From: Lucifuga dentata
Lineage: Eukaryota > Chordata > Actinopteri > Ophidiiformes > Bythitidae
Assembly: GCA_014773175.1 (NCBI GenBank)
Contig: VXCM01000503.1
Span: 532,625-596,624, forward strand
Length of the DNA stretch: 64,000 bases
Direction: 5' to 3'
The notes under the pieces were generated by a model. It worked only from the letters and a program-made list of their open reading frames with translations. It was not told the origin of the DNA and did no database searches. The position numbers and the translations under genes were made by a program. This document shows, piece after piece, positions 13,789 to 28,400 of the stretch. The first letter of the stretch is position 1, and each line of letters opens with the position of its first letter.

Positions 13789-16525
13789 TAGATTACTCCC
13801 TGTTTCATATGCAGCAGATGTTGAAGGGCGGGAGGTCTTCAAACACTCAAACAAACAATTTCCTCATTATACTTTTCTCTGATTGGTTTTCTGCTCTTGC
13901 TCAAATGACACATGGTTAGCCAGTAAAGACAGTGTAATACACTGACCTATATGCATTACCTTCATGGTTATGACTGTGTGTTGGGTGTGTGAAGGGTATC
14001 TTGTGAAATATTAATCTTTGTTAATTCATTTGTTTGTTTTGTGCATATGTGTTTGTGCTGACATAGAGCAGAGGATTTGTCTCTGTGTGTAAAAGAGACA
14101 GAGTGCTGTGGAATTTCCTAATCAGATCCAAATGTAGAAAAGACAACCGTGTGTGTGTTTTTCCATGAGTCCAAGTTGACTTCCTCAGCTGTGAAAACAC
14201 TACATGCTCCTCCTCTCAGTCATACCATCTTTCCCATCCCTCTGCGCCTCCTCCCTCCTCTTTCGTTAAACTCTGCTTCAACATATCAACTTTCTCAGCA
14301 CATCCTTTTCATCCTACTCTGTAAATTCCCTCACATATGCTGCTCTCTTCCTCAAACAGGAGTTAGCCATTGTTTTTTGATTGTTATCTATAGTGCATAT
14401 ACACTGCAAAAAACATGATTTATTCTCATTAAAAAGGTCAACACTAATGGACTTGTGGAATGAGATTTCCAGACTTTCCAGAATTTCCAGATTTCCAAAG
14501 TTTGCATCCAGAATAATATTTGGAGACTAGCAGAAGTAGTTCAAGTAGTTCAACTTGTTGTATAGTCTTAAAGCACTTCACCACTGAAGAAGCTACTTGG
14601 ATGAGTGGTGAAATGCCTTCAAGACTGAACAAGTCCAATTGCTCCTGCTTGAGATCCAGGGACCTGGATAACTTAGAATCTTTGTAGACATCAGCATGGC
14701 ATCATGCTGTTGTCATGGTTTTCAGGAGGTATTAAGATTTTATGCACAATACATATTTTAGATACAATAAAAGTGTTACTTGATTATGGTTAAAATAATA
14801 ATCCTCATTTAAAAAGTTAGAATTATTAATACTTTTGATTTTGGTTACATAGCTTCATATTGCACATTTAGTAGTTTGGACTGGCCACACATGATGGAAA
14901 TGCTGGATGTATCACAAATGGACCCTTAGTGAAATTGACAAAAAAAACATAAAAAATTTTCACTTTATTATCACTGAATTAGATGATTTTTAATAGAGCA
15001 TTCTATGTATCCGTAAATAATTTTGCATCTGTACATTAAAAGGAGTGAATGTGCTGATAATTTTCTTAGATGGTGTAGTTTTCTGATTGCTTGTAGATCA
15101 GTGCTTTTACCAGCACCTCTAAAATAAAATGAAAGTTTCATCAGGAATTACAAACTACCAGTAGTCACTGTAATAGCACTTGGTGTATTACAGATTATTA
15201 TGCATTACTTAAGCACAGTACTTTTGTATTTTTATCATACTAAAACCTGGACAAGTTCCATAAAGCCCAAATAATTATTAGAGATGTTTATGAACAGGAT
15301 CAAAATCTGTTTTAATAAGAGAAGACTTTGCAAAAATTTCCACTTAGGACAGGCCTATCTTTTAAACCAGGCAAACTGCTTATCATGCTGTTTGTAGTGC
15401 TGGGTCAGGAGAGGCCTGCTGCAGGAGTCACATATAGTATATCTGTGTTATTTTGGCTATTTTACTTTGTCTCAGCTGTTTTCTTCAAACCATCAAACTG
15501 ATAGAACGTCACGACATGATTAAAGCCATGTCAGCAGCCGGAACAATAATGCAAAGGTTAACAGTTTATGACATTAAGAGTATCGTTCTTTAACATTTTT
15601 TTTTTTTATCTCTCTCCCTCTTTTCTGTCTCACACTGCCCTCACACACTCATTCTCTCTCTCACTCTCTCTCTCTCCTCTTCCTTTCCTTCTGTATTCCA
15701 ATGTTTGACTGTGCTTGGCTTTCTTTCCTCTGTTGTCTTGCAGTGTCTCATTTCCTTCTTACAGCTCCCTTTCGTTCTGTCTGTTAAACAGACCAGAGTC
15801 CAATGGTATTACAAAAGTTTGACAAATAATGTGATAATATTATTCTAATAATTATGTGGGACATTTGCACATTTATTGTAGCAGATTGCTGGGGTTTCCT
15901 GTTTTAGGCCAGTTTACGCTCAATCAGCTATTTTTTTGTTTTGTCGGTCATGTTTATTGATCTTAACAAGCTTTTCTGTGATTGTCTTGTTTTTGCTGGA
16001 TATGACAGCATGTGTATGTGCATCCTTCACCTTAGTTTGATGCCATTATGCAATACTTGAGAGTATGGAGATTGTTTTGGCTATTGTTACCTGCAGCATT
16101 CAGCCTCCTGTTATTGTTGTGCATCAGCCAAGTTTTATTTTTGTGACATTTAAATTTTTACTTCCTCTCTCTTTAAGGCATTGTGCATAAATGTGCAGTG
16201 CAGCGATGTGCTGGAGACTCTGAGCCTGATTTTCTGTGGCGCTGATGTGAACTGTTCCACTGGAATGGTCAGTTGTCCCTCTCCTCTCTCCTTGGCCAAA
16301 GCACACTCACAACCATTACAGGCTGAACTCATAAGCCACAATCTCAACACAGGTATGACCAGACATGTACACATGAAAATCTTTAACAATTTATATGTAT
16401 TAAATCATCCATTGCTATTGATATCATTGTCACTGTATTCTGTGGCATGTGTATGGAATATTTCTTTTTTTTTTTTCCTCATCTGATATTTCCTCCTCTG
16501 TTCGTGATGTCACACGTGTGTGCAT

Positions 16526-16561
<36 letters not shown>

Positions 16562-16790
16562 NTTGGGGGGGGGGCAGACGAAAATGCCAATGATGCCAGA
16601 GGTGGGGTGAATAAGTCTGTCCACTGTTTCTCCACGCCAAGAAGTTATGTTTGCTTAGCTTAACTTAATTTTAATTAATATTATATTGTGCAGTGCAAAG
16701 GCCACCAGCCGGCCCACTGCTACCGGCTTGCCCACCGATGGCTGCTGCCCACTGGGAAAAGTCCTGCCTCTCCCAATGGCCAATCCGATC

Positions 16791-16826
<36 letters not shown>

Positions 16827-19800
16827 CACTAATGTCCCCCTCCCCTCTTATCTTCCAAATTCCAGTCATGTAGCAATTACAATTTCCCGCAAGACATACT
16901 TGTTCCGTTTCATTGAGGCTCTGACCAGAAGACAACCAGTTTGATGAGTTTTGTTTTCCTGCAGAGCTGCCAAGGTCAGAGGTGGGTGTGGTCATGGAGA
17001 CGTCACCTTACGTAGATCCACATTCTGTGTCTCACAATGGCTTTCTGTTCAAGACTGCATCCATGGCTCGGGCTATCACAGAGCGCAAGGCTCGAGAGGG
17101 TAACGTGATTCTACTTAGTGCAAAGACACACACGTACTGATCATGTAGCACATACACAAACATACATTCCAACCCTGAACAATAAAGAACATTAGTAATA
17201 AAAACACTGTATTGGCATGGCTGTACCAATACAGTGTGTGTATGTATGTCTGTGTATGAGCAATAAAGAACAGTTATAATGAATACAGTATCAGCATAAC
17301 CATATTCTGAACAAAGTCACACCATACTCTCAAAAATTGTACTAAAAGGCCCGTAAACTGTAAGGGAACAATTTTATCACTGGTTTCATTAGATGTAACA
17401 TGATACAATGAACACACAACATGACTGTCTTCATAGTTGGCTTTTTATTTGTGTTGTTATGATTCTTAATTTCATTTATTTCCATCCATTCAGAGTTCAG
17501 TCGTCGCTGGTGTACACTGAATGATGGCTTGTTCAGTTACTATGAGAGCGATAAGAACTCAAACCCTAATGGAACTCTGAAGGCTTCAGAGATAGTCTGT
17601 CTGGCTGTGGACACACCTGAGAAACACGGGTACTGGTCATGTGTTCTGCTCTGAATTCATTTTCATTTGACTGATGTAGTGTCACATCTTTGACATCAGT
17701 GAAAGGGCTGTCCAGATTATAACACCACATGCCATGAACACCTCTTTGTTCAGATGAATACATGATTAGACAGGTGTATTCATAATCTCCCTTTCAATCC
17801 CTTTTTACTGATTTTACTATTAAAATGATATGAATAAAGAGATATACAGCTAACACACAAGCTTAATGTTGCTCAGAGTGGGCCTTCATAGTCATACATA
17901 CTGTGTGAAATATCTCATGATGCAAACATCCCGAATGCATAGCTTATGTATTTAAAGTATTTACAGTATGTGGGTTGTAGGTCACTTACCGTAGATCTGT
18001 GGCTCACATCTCTGTGTTTTGTTTCTGTCTTTCTTCCTCTCAACTTCTCTCTCTAACTCCCAGCTATGAGCACACGTTTGAACTCTATTCAGAGCGTCTC
18101 TATCTGTTTGGCACTGATGACGCAGAGAGTCACAAACAATGGGTCAAGTCTATTGCTAAGGTAATTACCACCTTATGTAATAAGGATGATGAAGGAGAAA
18201 ACACTTCTTAAAAGAAAGTCTCCCATTTTGTTTCAGAAAGGCCCTTACAAAAGGAAGATTTGATACATTTATGCCAATTTTGTAGAGATTATTGAGTTGT
18301 AATGCATGGAAGGATTGCAGTTCAAGCTTTTGTTGAGGACAGGGGCTAGCTAATACTTATTTAAGATGATATTTGGTAAAAGGTAAACCCTGATTAACTA
18401 AGCACCCCTTTTCTTTGTAGACTTTGATCCCAGCCAGTGCTGAGCCTTTACTCAGGTTAGATTTTGAGCGGATTGGGTGGCTAAAGTGTAAAGATGGCTT
18501 AAATCTACAAACATCCAAGATGGGTTGGTTTGCTATGGTGGGCTCCACACTTCATGTCTACCTGGAGGACAGCCAAGGAGAGGAGGTTCACCTCCGCAAA
18601 CTGAATGAGCTCTGTGAGTGAGAAACATAATTCCACATATACCTTCACATAAAAATGAACACAGGCTGCTCACAAGACAAACCAGTCTGACACAGTGTGA
18701 AACAGACTTTATTCTGTTTGAATATTCTGTTGAGAGCTTGGCTTTGGAATAATGTGATTTCTATTTACTTTGTATCCCACAGCGATCCAACAAGACAATG
18801 AAGTGCTGGTTCTGGTGGAGAAAGGCAGGTACAGTAAGAGGGGAGAATAATTGCAGATTTCCAGTTACTCTGACTTTACAAACTGTCAGCCATATGCAGA
18901 CATCCTCTCTTGCCATTTTGGTTTGGCAAAGTAGAGCCATATTGCTATGTAATGTGTAGTTCATATGGATTTGTGTAATGGATATTGTATAAGTTTAAAA
19001 CAAACAAATAAATCTTAATTGCAATACATTGTGTTGCTGATTTTCTTCTATTCCCCCCCCCCCCCNCCCCCCCGGTTCTTTTCCTCTGTTCTTCACTCAT
19101 TGACTCTCCCTTTGCTTAGAACTCTGTACATAGAGGGAGAAAGGAAGTTGGATTTTTTGGGATGGCTCGGCGCGATTCAGAAGGCAGCAGGCAGCGGAGG
19201 AGACACGCTGAGTGAGCAGCAGCTCACAGACACAGACACACCCATCATAGTGCATAGCTGCATCAGCTACATCACGCAGTGCGGTGAGAGATGCAGAAAC
19301 TGATACTGTGTGACAAAACCAAAAATGTCTCACAGAAACATAGAACTCATAGCTGACTGCTGCTTTGCTTATATTACACGCGTTGCTGACATACAGAGAC
19401 AATCACATTGCTGTATGTGATTTTGTCTCCCTTTGTGGTAGTGTGCACACTTGGTAAATTTTGTGTATGTGTGTCCTCGTGTGACTGTAACAGCAGGAAT
19501 CTTGGCTGTGTGAGAGACCAATGAGCCGCAAGAAAACAAAACAACTCTGTTCCACCTCCTTTCCTCCCCTCCCTTTCTACTTTGTGCTCTTCTTTGCCTC
19601 TCCTGTTAGTTTTCTTCTCCATCCCATATTCTTCTCACCCTTTGCCAGTTGACCTTACTTCTTTTCTCTGTTCTTCTGTCTTGGCCTTTAATCTTCCCTT
19701 CTTGTTTCCTCCTCTTTCTCCTACATCTCAGTCCATTTGCTATATTTAGTTGTGTTTCCATACTTGTTTGTGTGTGTGTGTGTGTGTGTGGGTGGGCTGC

Positions 19801-22800
19801 ATTATGCTGGTATCCTGCACTTTCCTGTCTAGAATGTTAATCTCTCTGGTCAGCTTTTTGGGAAACCAAGGCAGGACTGTTCCTGTTCTCGCCTCCATGA
19901 ACTGGAAGTGGGTATTCACCATGACACATTACGCTATAATCAATGGGGGCTTTATTGTGCTGACATACTCATGATAAAAGTCATATCTTATGTCCCAAAA
20001 TAACAAAATTTGATGGTGTCTTGCGTCTATAATTTGACATACTTCTGGTTGAAGGTTATTTATCATAACTAAAGTTACCAAAAGTACAAGTTAAAAATAA
20101 AGCAAGTGAAAGGCAATGTGTTTTTTTTCAATATATAAGTCTTTTAGTGGCTGAAAGTAGGTCTGAGTAATTTAAACATTCCACATCTGGGGACATATCT
20201 GTCTGACCTGTACTGCACTGCTCTCTCTGGGCAAAAACCTTCAAACATGTTGCACTTCTGGCCCCACCCAAATCAATGATTGGTTTGTGTAGAAGATATT
20301 TGAAAGTTTCAGGAAAAATGCTTAGTTTTAACTAGAGGACTGTGCATTGTTCAGTTTATACAGTGGAGATTTCAGAGGTTTCATTATTTCAAGGGCCAAT
20401 CAGAAAAAATTTCTGAATCCGTACAAGATTATGCAATCCTTAAATTAAAATATAAAAGTTAGCTGGTTGATGGAATTTTACAGATCGATGATATTATGCC
20501 CTTTAAGACTAATGTGTTTATTAATGTGGTTTGTTTAGGCCTGACATCCGAGGGGATCTATCGTAAGAGTGGGGTGAACTCCCGCGTGGCATCGCTTTGT
20601 GAGGCGTTCCGTCGTGATGCACGCAGCATCTGTTTGAAGGAAGGAGAGCACCAGGTGGATGATGTCTCCACCACACTGAAACGCTTCTTCAGGGATTTAG
20701 AAGAGGGGCTGTTCACATCAGAAGCTGGCACTTGGCTGAGTACAGCTGGTAGGATTTACAAGACTTTTGTTGCTCTATGCCAGGGGAGGGTATTCAACTA
20801 AAATTCAGGAGGGGTCCAGTTATTCAACTATCTCCCCCTGTGGAGTCTGTAACCACGAGATGTTACACATAACTATGATTCAGAAGGTTTCATGGAAAAA
20901 ATATAAAGTGTCAACTTCAACATTTTATTTGTTTTCGTCTGAAGTGCTTTTCTTAGTTACAAGTATAATTCAAACATGAACTTGATAGCCTAAACATGTA
21001 TCATAACAATAAAGTTCTCTTCAGTTCTCTAAAGAACTTTTTTTTAAAATCCTGTACATTCGCATAAAAAGTTAACATGCATGCCTTTGGTAAAACTGAC
21101 GTATGAAACAGAAAAAAAATTAGGATAAAAATAAAAGTGCTATTTAATGTTTCCACTTTTAATGATGGCCACAGACTCATAACAGACCAAACACACGGGT
21201 CTTGTAGTGTTTGCTGCTGGAAGAATGGAAGAATATTTGTACGTACATTCATTCTTGAACTCTCGGTTTTTGTGGTCCAACTTTTCTGATCTTTGAGCAA
21301 ACCATTTGGCAGCTTTGTTGTGCATTTGATTGTTAGCATGACTGCTCAGCTAATTTTCAGAGCATGGAGTGGAGAGTCTTGTGATTGGACAAGACTTCAG
21401 CCAGAGGACCCATAGAGCCCCCTGCTGAGCTCCACGCTATGTTTGCTGAAAATTCTCCTAACCATAAAGTATGTTAATTTTAGTATCACAAGAAATGCTC
21501 AGTGGTCCAGATAAAAGCCTCTCTGGGTCTAGATCTGGACCAGAGCCTGCTAGTTGGTGACCACTGCTCTATGCAGTACAGTCAGGTGGTGATTTGATTA
21601 TGGATTGAGGACATGAAGTGAACTTTGTTGGCAATGTTTTTCAGATAGGTTCCTCTTGTTAACCATAGTTTTAAGGGCAGTTAATGGGAAAACAACTATA
21701 GAAAAGGTGCTTTCCCATTAAGCATATTTGGAGCAATGTTTGGAGGAATGTTTACTCTTGGAATTCCACTGAAAGCAGAAAAATTTGGCTTCATCAGAAT
21801 TTCATCAGTCTAAAGTGGTTTTTCATCAGTGATGTTGCACCTTATGTGTGAGGTCACTGTTTTGATACTAGCTCCACAGCCCTGTGCTAAATGTTTAATT
21901 CTTCCAAATTAACTTCTTGTTTTTTTCAGATTTCAGTCAGACAGGAATCTCACTTTCCTCACTTTATATTGCCCTTTGTTATTTCTTCTTCTTTCTCACT
22001 CTTTCATCCATTCCTACCTTTCACTGCTCCATCCCATCTGCCCATTTTCTTCCCTGACTCTCTTGTGTTTCTTCTTCAACCACTCTTCCTCCCTGTCCCT
22101 CCAGGCCTCAAGGAAGACAGTGTGAAAATTTCCCAGTACAGATTGCTGTTGAACAAACTGCCTGATGTCAACAAGGCTACACTACAAGCCCTCATCAATC
22201 ATCTCTACTGGTGAGACACACACACATCATCTTATTTGTTTGTGTATGTCCACATGCACATGACCATTGGTCTTTTTGTCTGTGTTTGTCAGCGTGCAGC
22301 GTTTTTCTGAGCTCAATCAGATGAACATCCATAACCTGGCTATAGTTTTTGGTCCCACACTGTTCCAGACAGATGGGAAGGACTTCACAGCTGGTCGGGC
22401 CATAGAGGATCTCATACAGCACTACACATTCATCTTTGAGGTCAGACTCACTACTCAATGTTTGACAGGGTGATGATAGAGATTTATGAGATTTATTTAT
22501 CTAAGCGATGGCAATCAGGAACAATCAGACTGTATACTGAGTTTGGACCAGCTCTTCAAATGTGTAGGTATGTTATTTGAAATGTCTACATAGTGGACTA
22601 TACACTTGAGAAGCCTTTGTAAAGCAAGGAGCCTATTTAATTTGTCCTTTGGCTTAGTAATAGCATTACTTAATTCCAGAGAAATATTTCAGCTTCAAAT
22701 TCCAGTCAGTTGCATTTTCTCAGTTGCATGAAAACTCGTTTATTTAGATTCATATTGTTGTAATTATTTAGTTACTCTAATATTTGAGATTAACATTTGC

Positions 22801-24914
22801 CCTATCCACATCTAATGATATAAACTAAATATGTGAATATTTGTGATGGATTTGATGATAATACTCTGTGATTTGTTTGTTTCTAGAAAATTATGTACAC
22901 AAAGAGACAATACAGAAAGAGGGAATATGGCAAAAAAGCAAAAAGGGAGGAATGCATAATGAAGACAGATTATCATGAGCTTCCAAAGGAACTCCAGCAG
23001 TCATTATCATAATTTAGTTCTCATGCAAGACAACATCCAACTTCAGAAAATTCTATTTTAGATGGATTATTTTATTTTTGGTCTGATTAGAACACAGAGT
23101 CTCATGATAACTCTAGTTCCTGTGTGCTTAGACAACAATTAGTTAATACATTGTTTTGAGACACAGGTGAGGATTTAAAGAGGGAGATCTAAAGCTTACT
23201 ATGATGCTATGATTAAAGTATTTGTGATCTCATGATTGATTTGTGTGTGTGTGTGTAGGTGGATGAGCAGCAGCTGAAGAAGCAGCTGGAAGAGATCACT
23301 GTTATCATCAAAGTGCGAGAGAAACTCAGCACAAAGTTTCCTGTGAGTTACATAATAGACTCTAGTAACATTATTTACCAAGATCTACCAAGAAGAAAGA
23401 ATGTTTTAATTAACTTAACTACTGTTTTGTCACCTGTGCTGTACTGTGTGTGTGCGTGCGTGCATGCATACATGCGTGTATGTCTGTGCGCGCGCACCCT
23501 GGGCACTTCAGAGTACTACACCTGGAGGGCATATCATCTGTACAGTGTACCTAGAGGAAATGCAGGACATAGCAGAGCAACATGTTAAGGTGAACTGTAC
23601 ATCATCTTTTATATGATATACAACACGTTCCACTGCCAGAAAAAAATATAATCATATAATTACATCATAATAGCTACTGCAGGTATACTAGGTGAGCAGG
23701 GATGGGTTACATTAGATGAACATGGTCTATGGCAGATAAATAAATAAATAAATAAATGTGTACAGTATATACATACATACAGTTACATACATACATACAT
23801 ATAATCCTTTGCCCGTTGCTGAGGAAAAAGAAAACAGCTTAGCAATGAGACTTTTGTTCCTCTCCTCAGATTCCTGGTTCTATGACGGCAGCAGAGCTGG
23901 CTTGTAAAGTTCTGGACCGGCGCAACATACCGGTGAGAAACAAAGAGTATTGGAGCTGCTGGGAAGTCAACTACAAGGAGGAAATGGGTAAGACAGAGAG
24001 GAGTGAAGAGCTGTTTGCTGAGGCACAGCTGCTTACATTTCACTTTAATTACACGTTTTTTTTTTCCCAGCACGTGGTTTGTAATTTTTGCTGCACTTTG
24101 CTTTGCCAAATAGACATGTCACAAACAATGTAACTTGCACAGAAGAAGGTTAGTTCCTCTTTATAACTATGTGTTAAACTCATAGGATACCAAATCTGCA
24201 ACAAAATACACACAGTTACAGACAATCATGCTGAATAGCTGATGGTTGACATGATTTGTGGAGAAAAACAGGAGAGGGAATGTTAGGACTTTGTAAAAGT
24301 GTGGTTGAGTAACCATTTGAATTAATTAGATTACTGTAATGCCACTTACAGGCCACATACATTGCATTACATATATTTTACAGGATCATTGAATAACCTC
24401 TGGTGGTAGATTTGAGGACGCCTCCAACTCCTCCCAGCAATGTTGGGGTTAGAGTTGGGGCCAGGGATGAGGTTGTAAAGCTACTTAGCTGGGAGGAGTT
24501 GGAGTGGGAGGAACTGGACATGTCTTCAAATCCACCGCCAGACAACAGTGTCCAAAATCTATTTGAAATATCCCGCAAACAAAGATGAACAAACAAGCAG
24601 GACCAGAAACTTAACCTTCATCATGGAGATAACTATGTTGCTCAGCTTGTAAAGTTATGTCCACTCAAACTACAGTCTGACCTACCCAACATGACACACA
24701 CTCCTGAGGCAAAAACATTATTTTTAACAGTATGACAGTTGTGTCAGTGTTTGTTTTGAGCTTGGTATGTGAACCATCTGGCTCCCCACGGGGAAGCCTA
24801 TAGGATGCTTAACTAATGCCAGTAACACTCATCTCATTTGACAAATTTCCCATCGGGCCAGAGAGACAACCTGCTGGTGGCAGGCCAGAAGAAGCAAAAC
24901 TGATGATGAGATAG

Positions 24915-24961
<47 letters not shown>

Positions 24962-25386
24962 TGGAGGAAGTTTGATCAGGAAGTGGTTTATCGGAATATT
25001 CCTTCATACTTCCACAAAAGTTGGGAACAAACAAGCCAGACTCATAAAAGGTATCGCATGACTTAACGTGTTGATAAAGGCAAATATTGTCACGCAACCA
25101 CATTCCTTCATTCATAATCCTGCATCTTTTAGCATTTGCTGTAGCTTTGCTGCTACAGTATTTCCTTATTTACATGTGGGGGATGTTATTAATAAAAAAC
25201 ACCGTCATACAGAAATGCAGACCGTTTCTTTCTGGTGGTAAATTTCAGCCAGGTATGAAATCTGGATGTGAAACAATGCATTCGTGATCAATAAAACTCA
25301 CTCAGCTGATCCAGTCTCATACATATTCTTGTGGTGTTGAGCTTATTCATTAAGCTTCATCTGCTGTGCTCTAGCTCTGTACACTT

Positions 25387-25422
<36 letters not shown>

Positions 25423-28400
25423 CAATCACACTATGAAAGTTAATGTGTGATTTGTGTGTGTGTTTACCTGTTATCTTAGTGTCAGTCTTTTAAAGTGTGG
25501 AGCTCTAAAGCAGTTATTTAAGTTTACTTTGTTGATCTAACATGTCATTGTCTTTTTAAGACCAGACGGGAATCTTTATGAATGAGCTTCAATTATCACA
25601 GCGCTCATTTAGTGTGACGCTATGTGATTACCATGATTATTATTATTTTTTTTTTATGAATTCCCCCACCTCCACCCCATATTTTTACGTATGGGATGTA
25701 CATGTAACCTGTGTAAGCATAATAACTGAAGATCATAGTGATCTTACTGTGAATCAAGTTCAACATGAAAACATTTTAGAGCTGCAAAATGTATCAAAAG
25801 TGTGTTTCCCTGTTGTGTACTTTTAATCATAGCATTAGAATCTATGTTTCAAAGTGACAAATCTCATGTCTGAAGTCTCACATGTGGGCTTTTCTTACTA
25901 ATTTAAAAAATTTAAAAATATTTCTTTTTTAAATTAACAATTTTTTTAACAATTTTTCCAAGTTGTCTGTTACATTACTGTATATTTTATACTGCCCTTT
26001 CCCTTCCTTCAGAACGTCCACTGCACTATCAGGAACGCGTCTTACCCATCCTTCACTCCTTTGGAACAGACTCACAGCTGATTGTCAAGAAACATATTGC
26101 CATGGAGGCAATGATAATCTACCTGGGTACACACACACAGACACACAAATATGTCAACAAAAACATTCTCTCAAAATCACTACTTTATTATACCCCCCAC
26201 ATCATAATATTATTATTAATTTCTAATTCTGCCCTCTAGACAGTAAAGTGGAAGTGTCCAAACATGGGATGATGAAATTCAGAGAGGAGCGAAGCATCCT
26301 GAGCTTGGGGCGATCCTCTGGAGGCTTCAATGACCGATACTTCATCCTCAATGCCACCTCCCTCAGAATGTACAAGGAAGTCAGGGTAAGATAGACAGAC
26401 ACACACACACACATCCTCCCTCTCTTTCTCTCAGCCTTTCTTTCCTTGCTTTTCTCTCCATTATTCCTCTCTGCCAGTCTGTCACACACTCATTCACTCT
26501 ATTTTGGTCTGTCAGAGTAACCGTCCAGAGCGTGACTGGCCAGTGAAAAACCTCAAGATCTACTTGGGTATCAAGAAGAAACTGCGTCCTCCCACCTGGT
26601 TAGTTCAGACCAAATAATTACAGATATAGAGAAGGAATATGAAGTATGTCCACCTTTTTCCAAAGGCTGCTGTGTAATTTCTATAATGAGTTAATTCTCT
26701 GACAACAAAGGAAATATCCAGCTTTTCCCCTGGAGCATTTATCTTTAAGTTTGTGAATATAGAAAATACCCAATTCTATCCAGATGTGTTGTCCTCCAAG
26801 AAGAAGAAGATAATGCCCAACAGAGGGCAGTGTAAACCTAGAAATCACAAATACTCTCAGTCATAGCTGCTGAGATAACTTTGTGCCTGTGTTTCTGTCT
26901 GTAGTTGGGGATTGACGGTGGTCTACGAGTGTAAGAAGCAAGACAAGTCAGAAAGACAGCAGTGGTGAGTGTTTGCTTGTGTGTACTTTAATGTACAACA
27001 CACAGCTGTCAACCCAGAGCCATCATGACTCTGAGCCTGAAACACTGTTACACGTACACAGGATCTGGTGGATATTTTTATCCAGATTGTTTTACACAAC
27101 TACTATTGCACACGTTTTTAGTTTATAGGAATCAAAATTATGCATATAAATTATCAGTTTGTACATAGTTCAGTTTTGGTGTGTACATGTGCATACGTGT
27201 GTCAGTGGGATCACAACTATGACTATATAATGCTCTCACATTGGTATTAATGTTTATAGAAGTGAAGAACCTTTTCAGTTTTCCAGAGAGAATTGTGGAA
27301 ATGGCAGCGTTATCGCTTGAGATAATGAAATTCATGTCTCGCTCTTATCAGAGTTCAGTAGAAGAATTACAGTTGCAGTGCTGCAACATCCCAGCATTTT
27401 ATCTGTTTACACTAGCTTGCAGCCTTTGGCACTTCTTAATTGCTGCAAATGTGTTCATTTATGCAGAGAAAGTCTGTGTTTTGTTGGCACTTACCTAACA
27501 TTATCATTACAGTCCTTATGGCCTTTGGTTTTTGAGTAGTCTAAAAGAAACGTATAAAATATGTCGTGTAACATATGTAGTTGAAATTTTTTCTCCTCCA
27601 AACTTGACTAGTCTACCATCATGGTTTAGTGCAATACAGAAAACATGCAACATGGTAACCAGGGCAAGTCAAGAAATGCTACTGCAGTGTATAGATCAAA
27701 ACAGTGTCTATAAATATTGAAAGTTACAAGATTCAGGTTCAGGATGTTTCTGCCGTTACTTCAAATAAGAATCAGGTTATGGTTTTATTTAGATCATGAC
27801 TCATACCTTTCCTTAATGGCAGTGTGATCACTTTTTGATGTGCACTTAAACACAGCGTATGTGAGAGACGGCCAGCAGGCAGGCAAAGAAAACAGGTCAG
27901 ATCCCTGCATGAGAATGGAGAGAAGGAAGCCTATGAAAGGTCAACTCTGCCCAGGAGGGAAACACATGATCACACCTGTAACTGTGTGTGTGTGTGTTCT
28001 AAACTGGGTCTGTTCACATACCTGTAGGCATCCTGCTGAGTATGTAGGTCCTTGTATACATGTTACGTTGAGCTCTACATCGTCAGCAGCAGTGGACTTT
28101 GTTGAAGTGGGAATGATGTCCTCAGCACGCTGTAAGCAGCATTTCTTGCGCTTCACTTTCCCCTCGCAGCAAAACACAGAAATTATTGCATTAGCAAAAA
28201 AGAAAACTTAGTGCAGAGAAGAGCGGCTGGAGATAATGAAGTGAAAGTAAGGAAAGTATCAATGGATGAGTAAATACCCATGTGGCTGACAGTGTGCCAA
28301 CCCACTCCAAGCTTTCCCTTGTCTTTCGCACCTGCACTTAATAATGCTTAGCTTCACTGCTATTATCACCTTTGCTTCAAAACCATCTGATTTTAATTTT

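Larger units (their letters stand above)
8866..16177 (+). other. arap1 intron 11 (7.3 kb): LINE fragment, microsatellites, candidate internal promoter
   Basis: The largest intron of the gene separates ArfGAP from the ankyrin region. It holds an L1-like LINE fragment on the - strand (about 9540-10140), (GT)n/(CA)n tracts at 10713-10928, an exon/promoter-like island (11650-11880), (TC)n at about 12375-12412, CT-rich DNA at 13030-13320 and 15610-15780, and (GT)n at about 13746-13787. At 14440-14670 there is a fish repeat fragment with a ctgaagaagctacttggatg motif. 14,700-15,600 is AT-rich with nothing recognisable. Confidence 0.75.
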
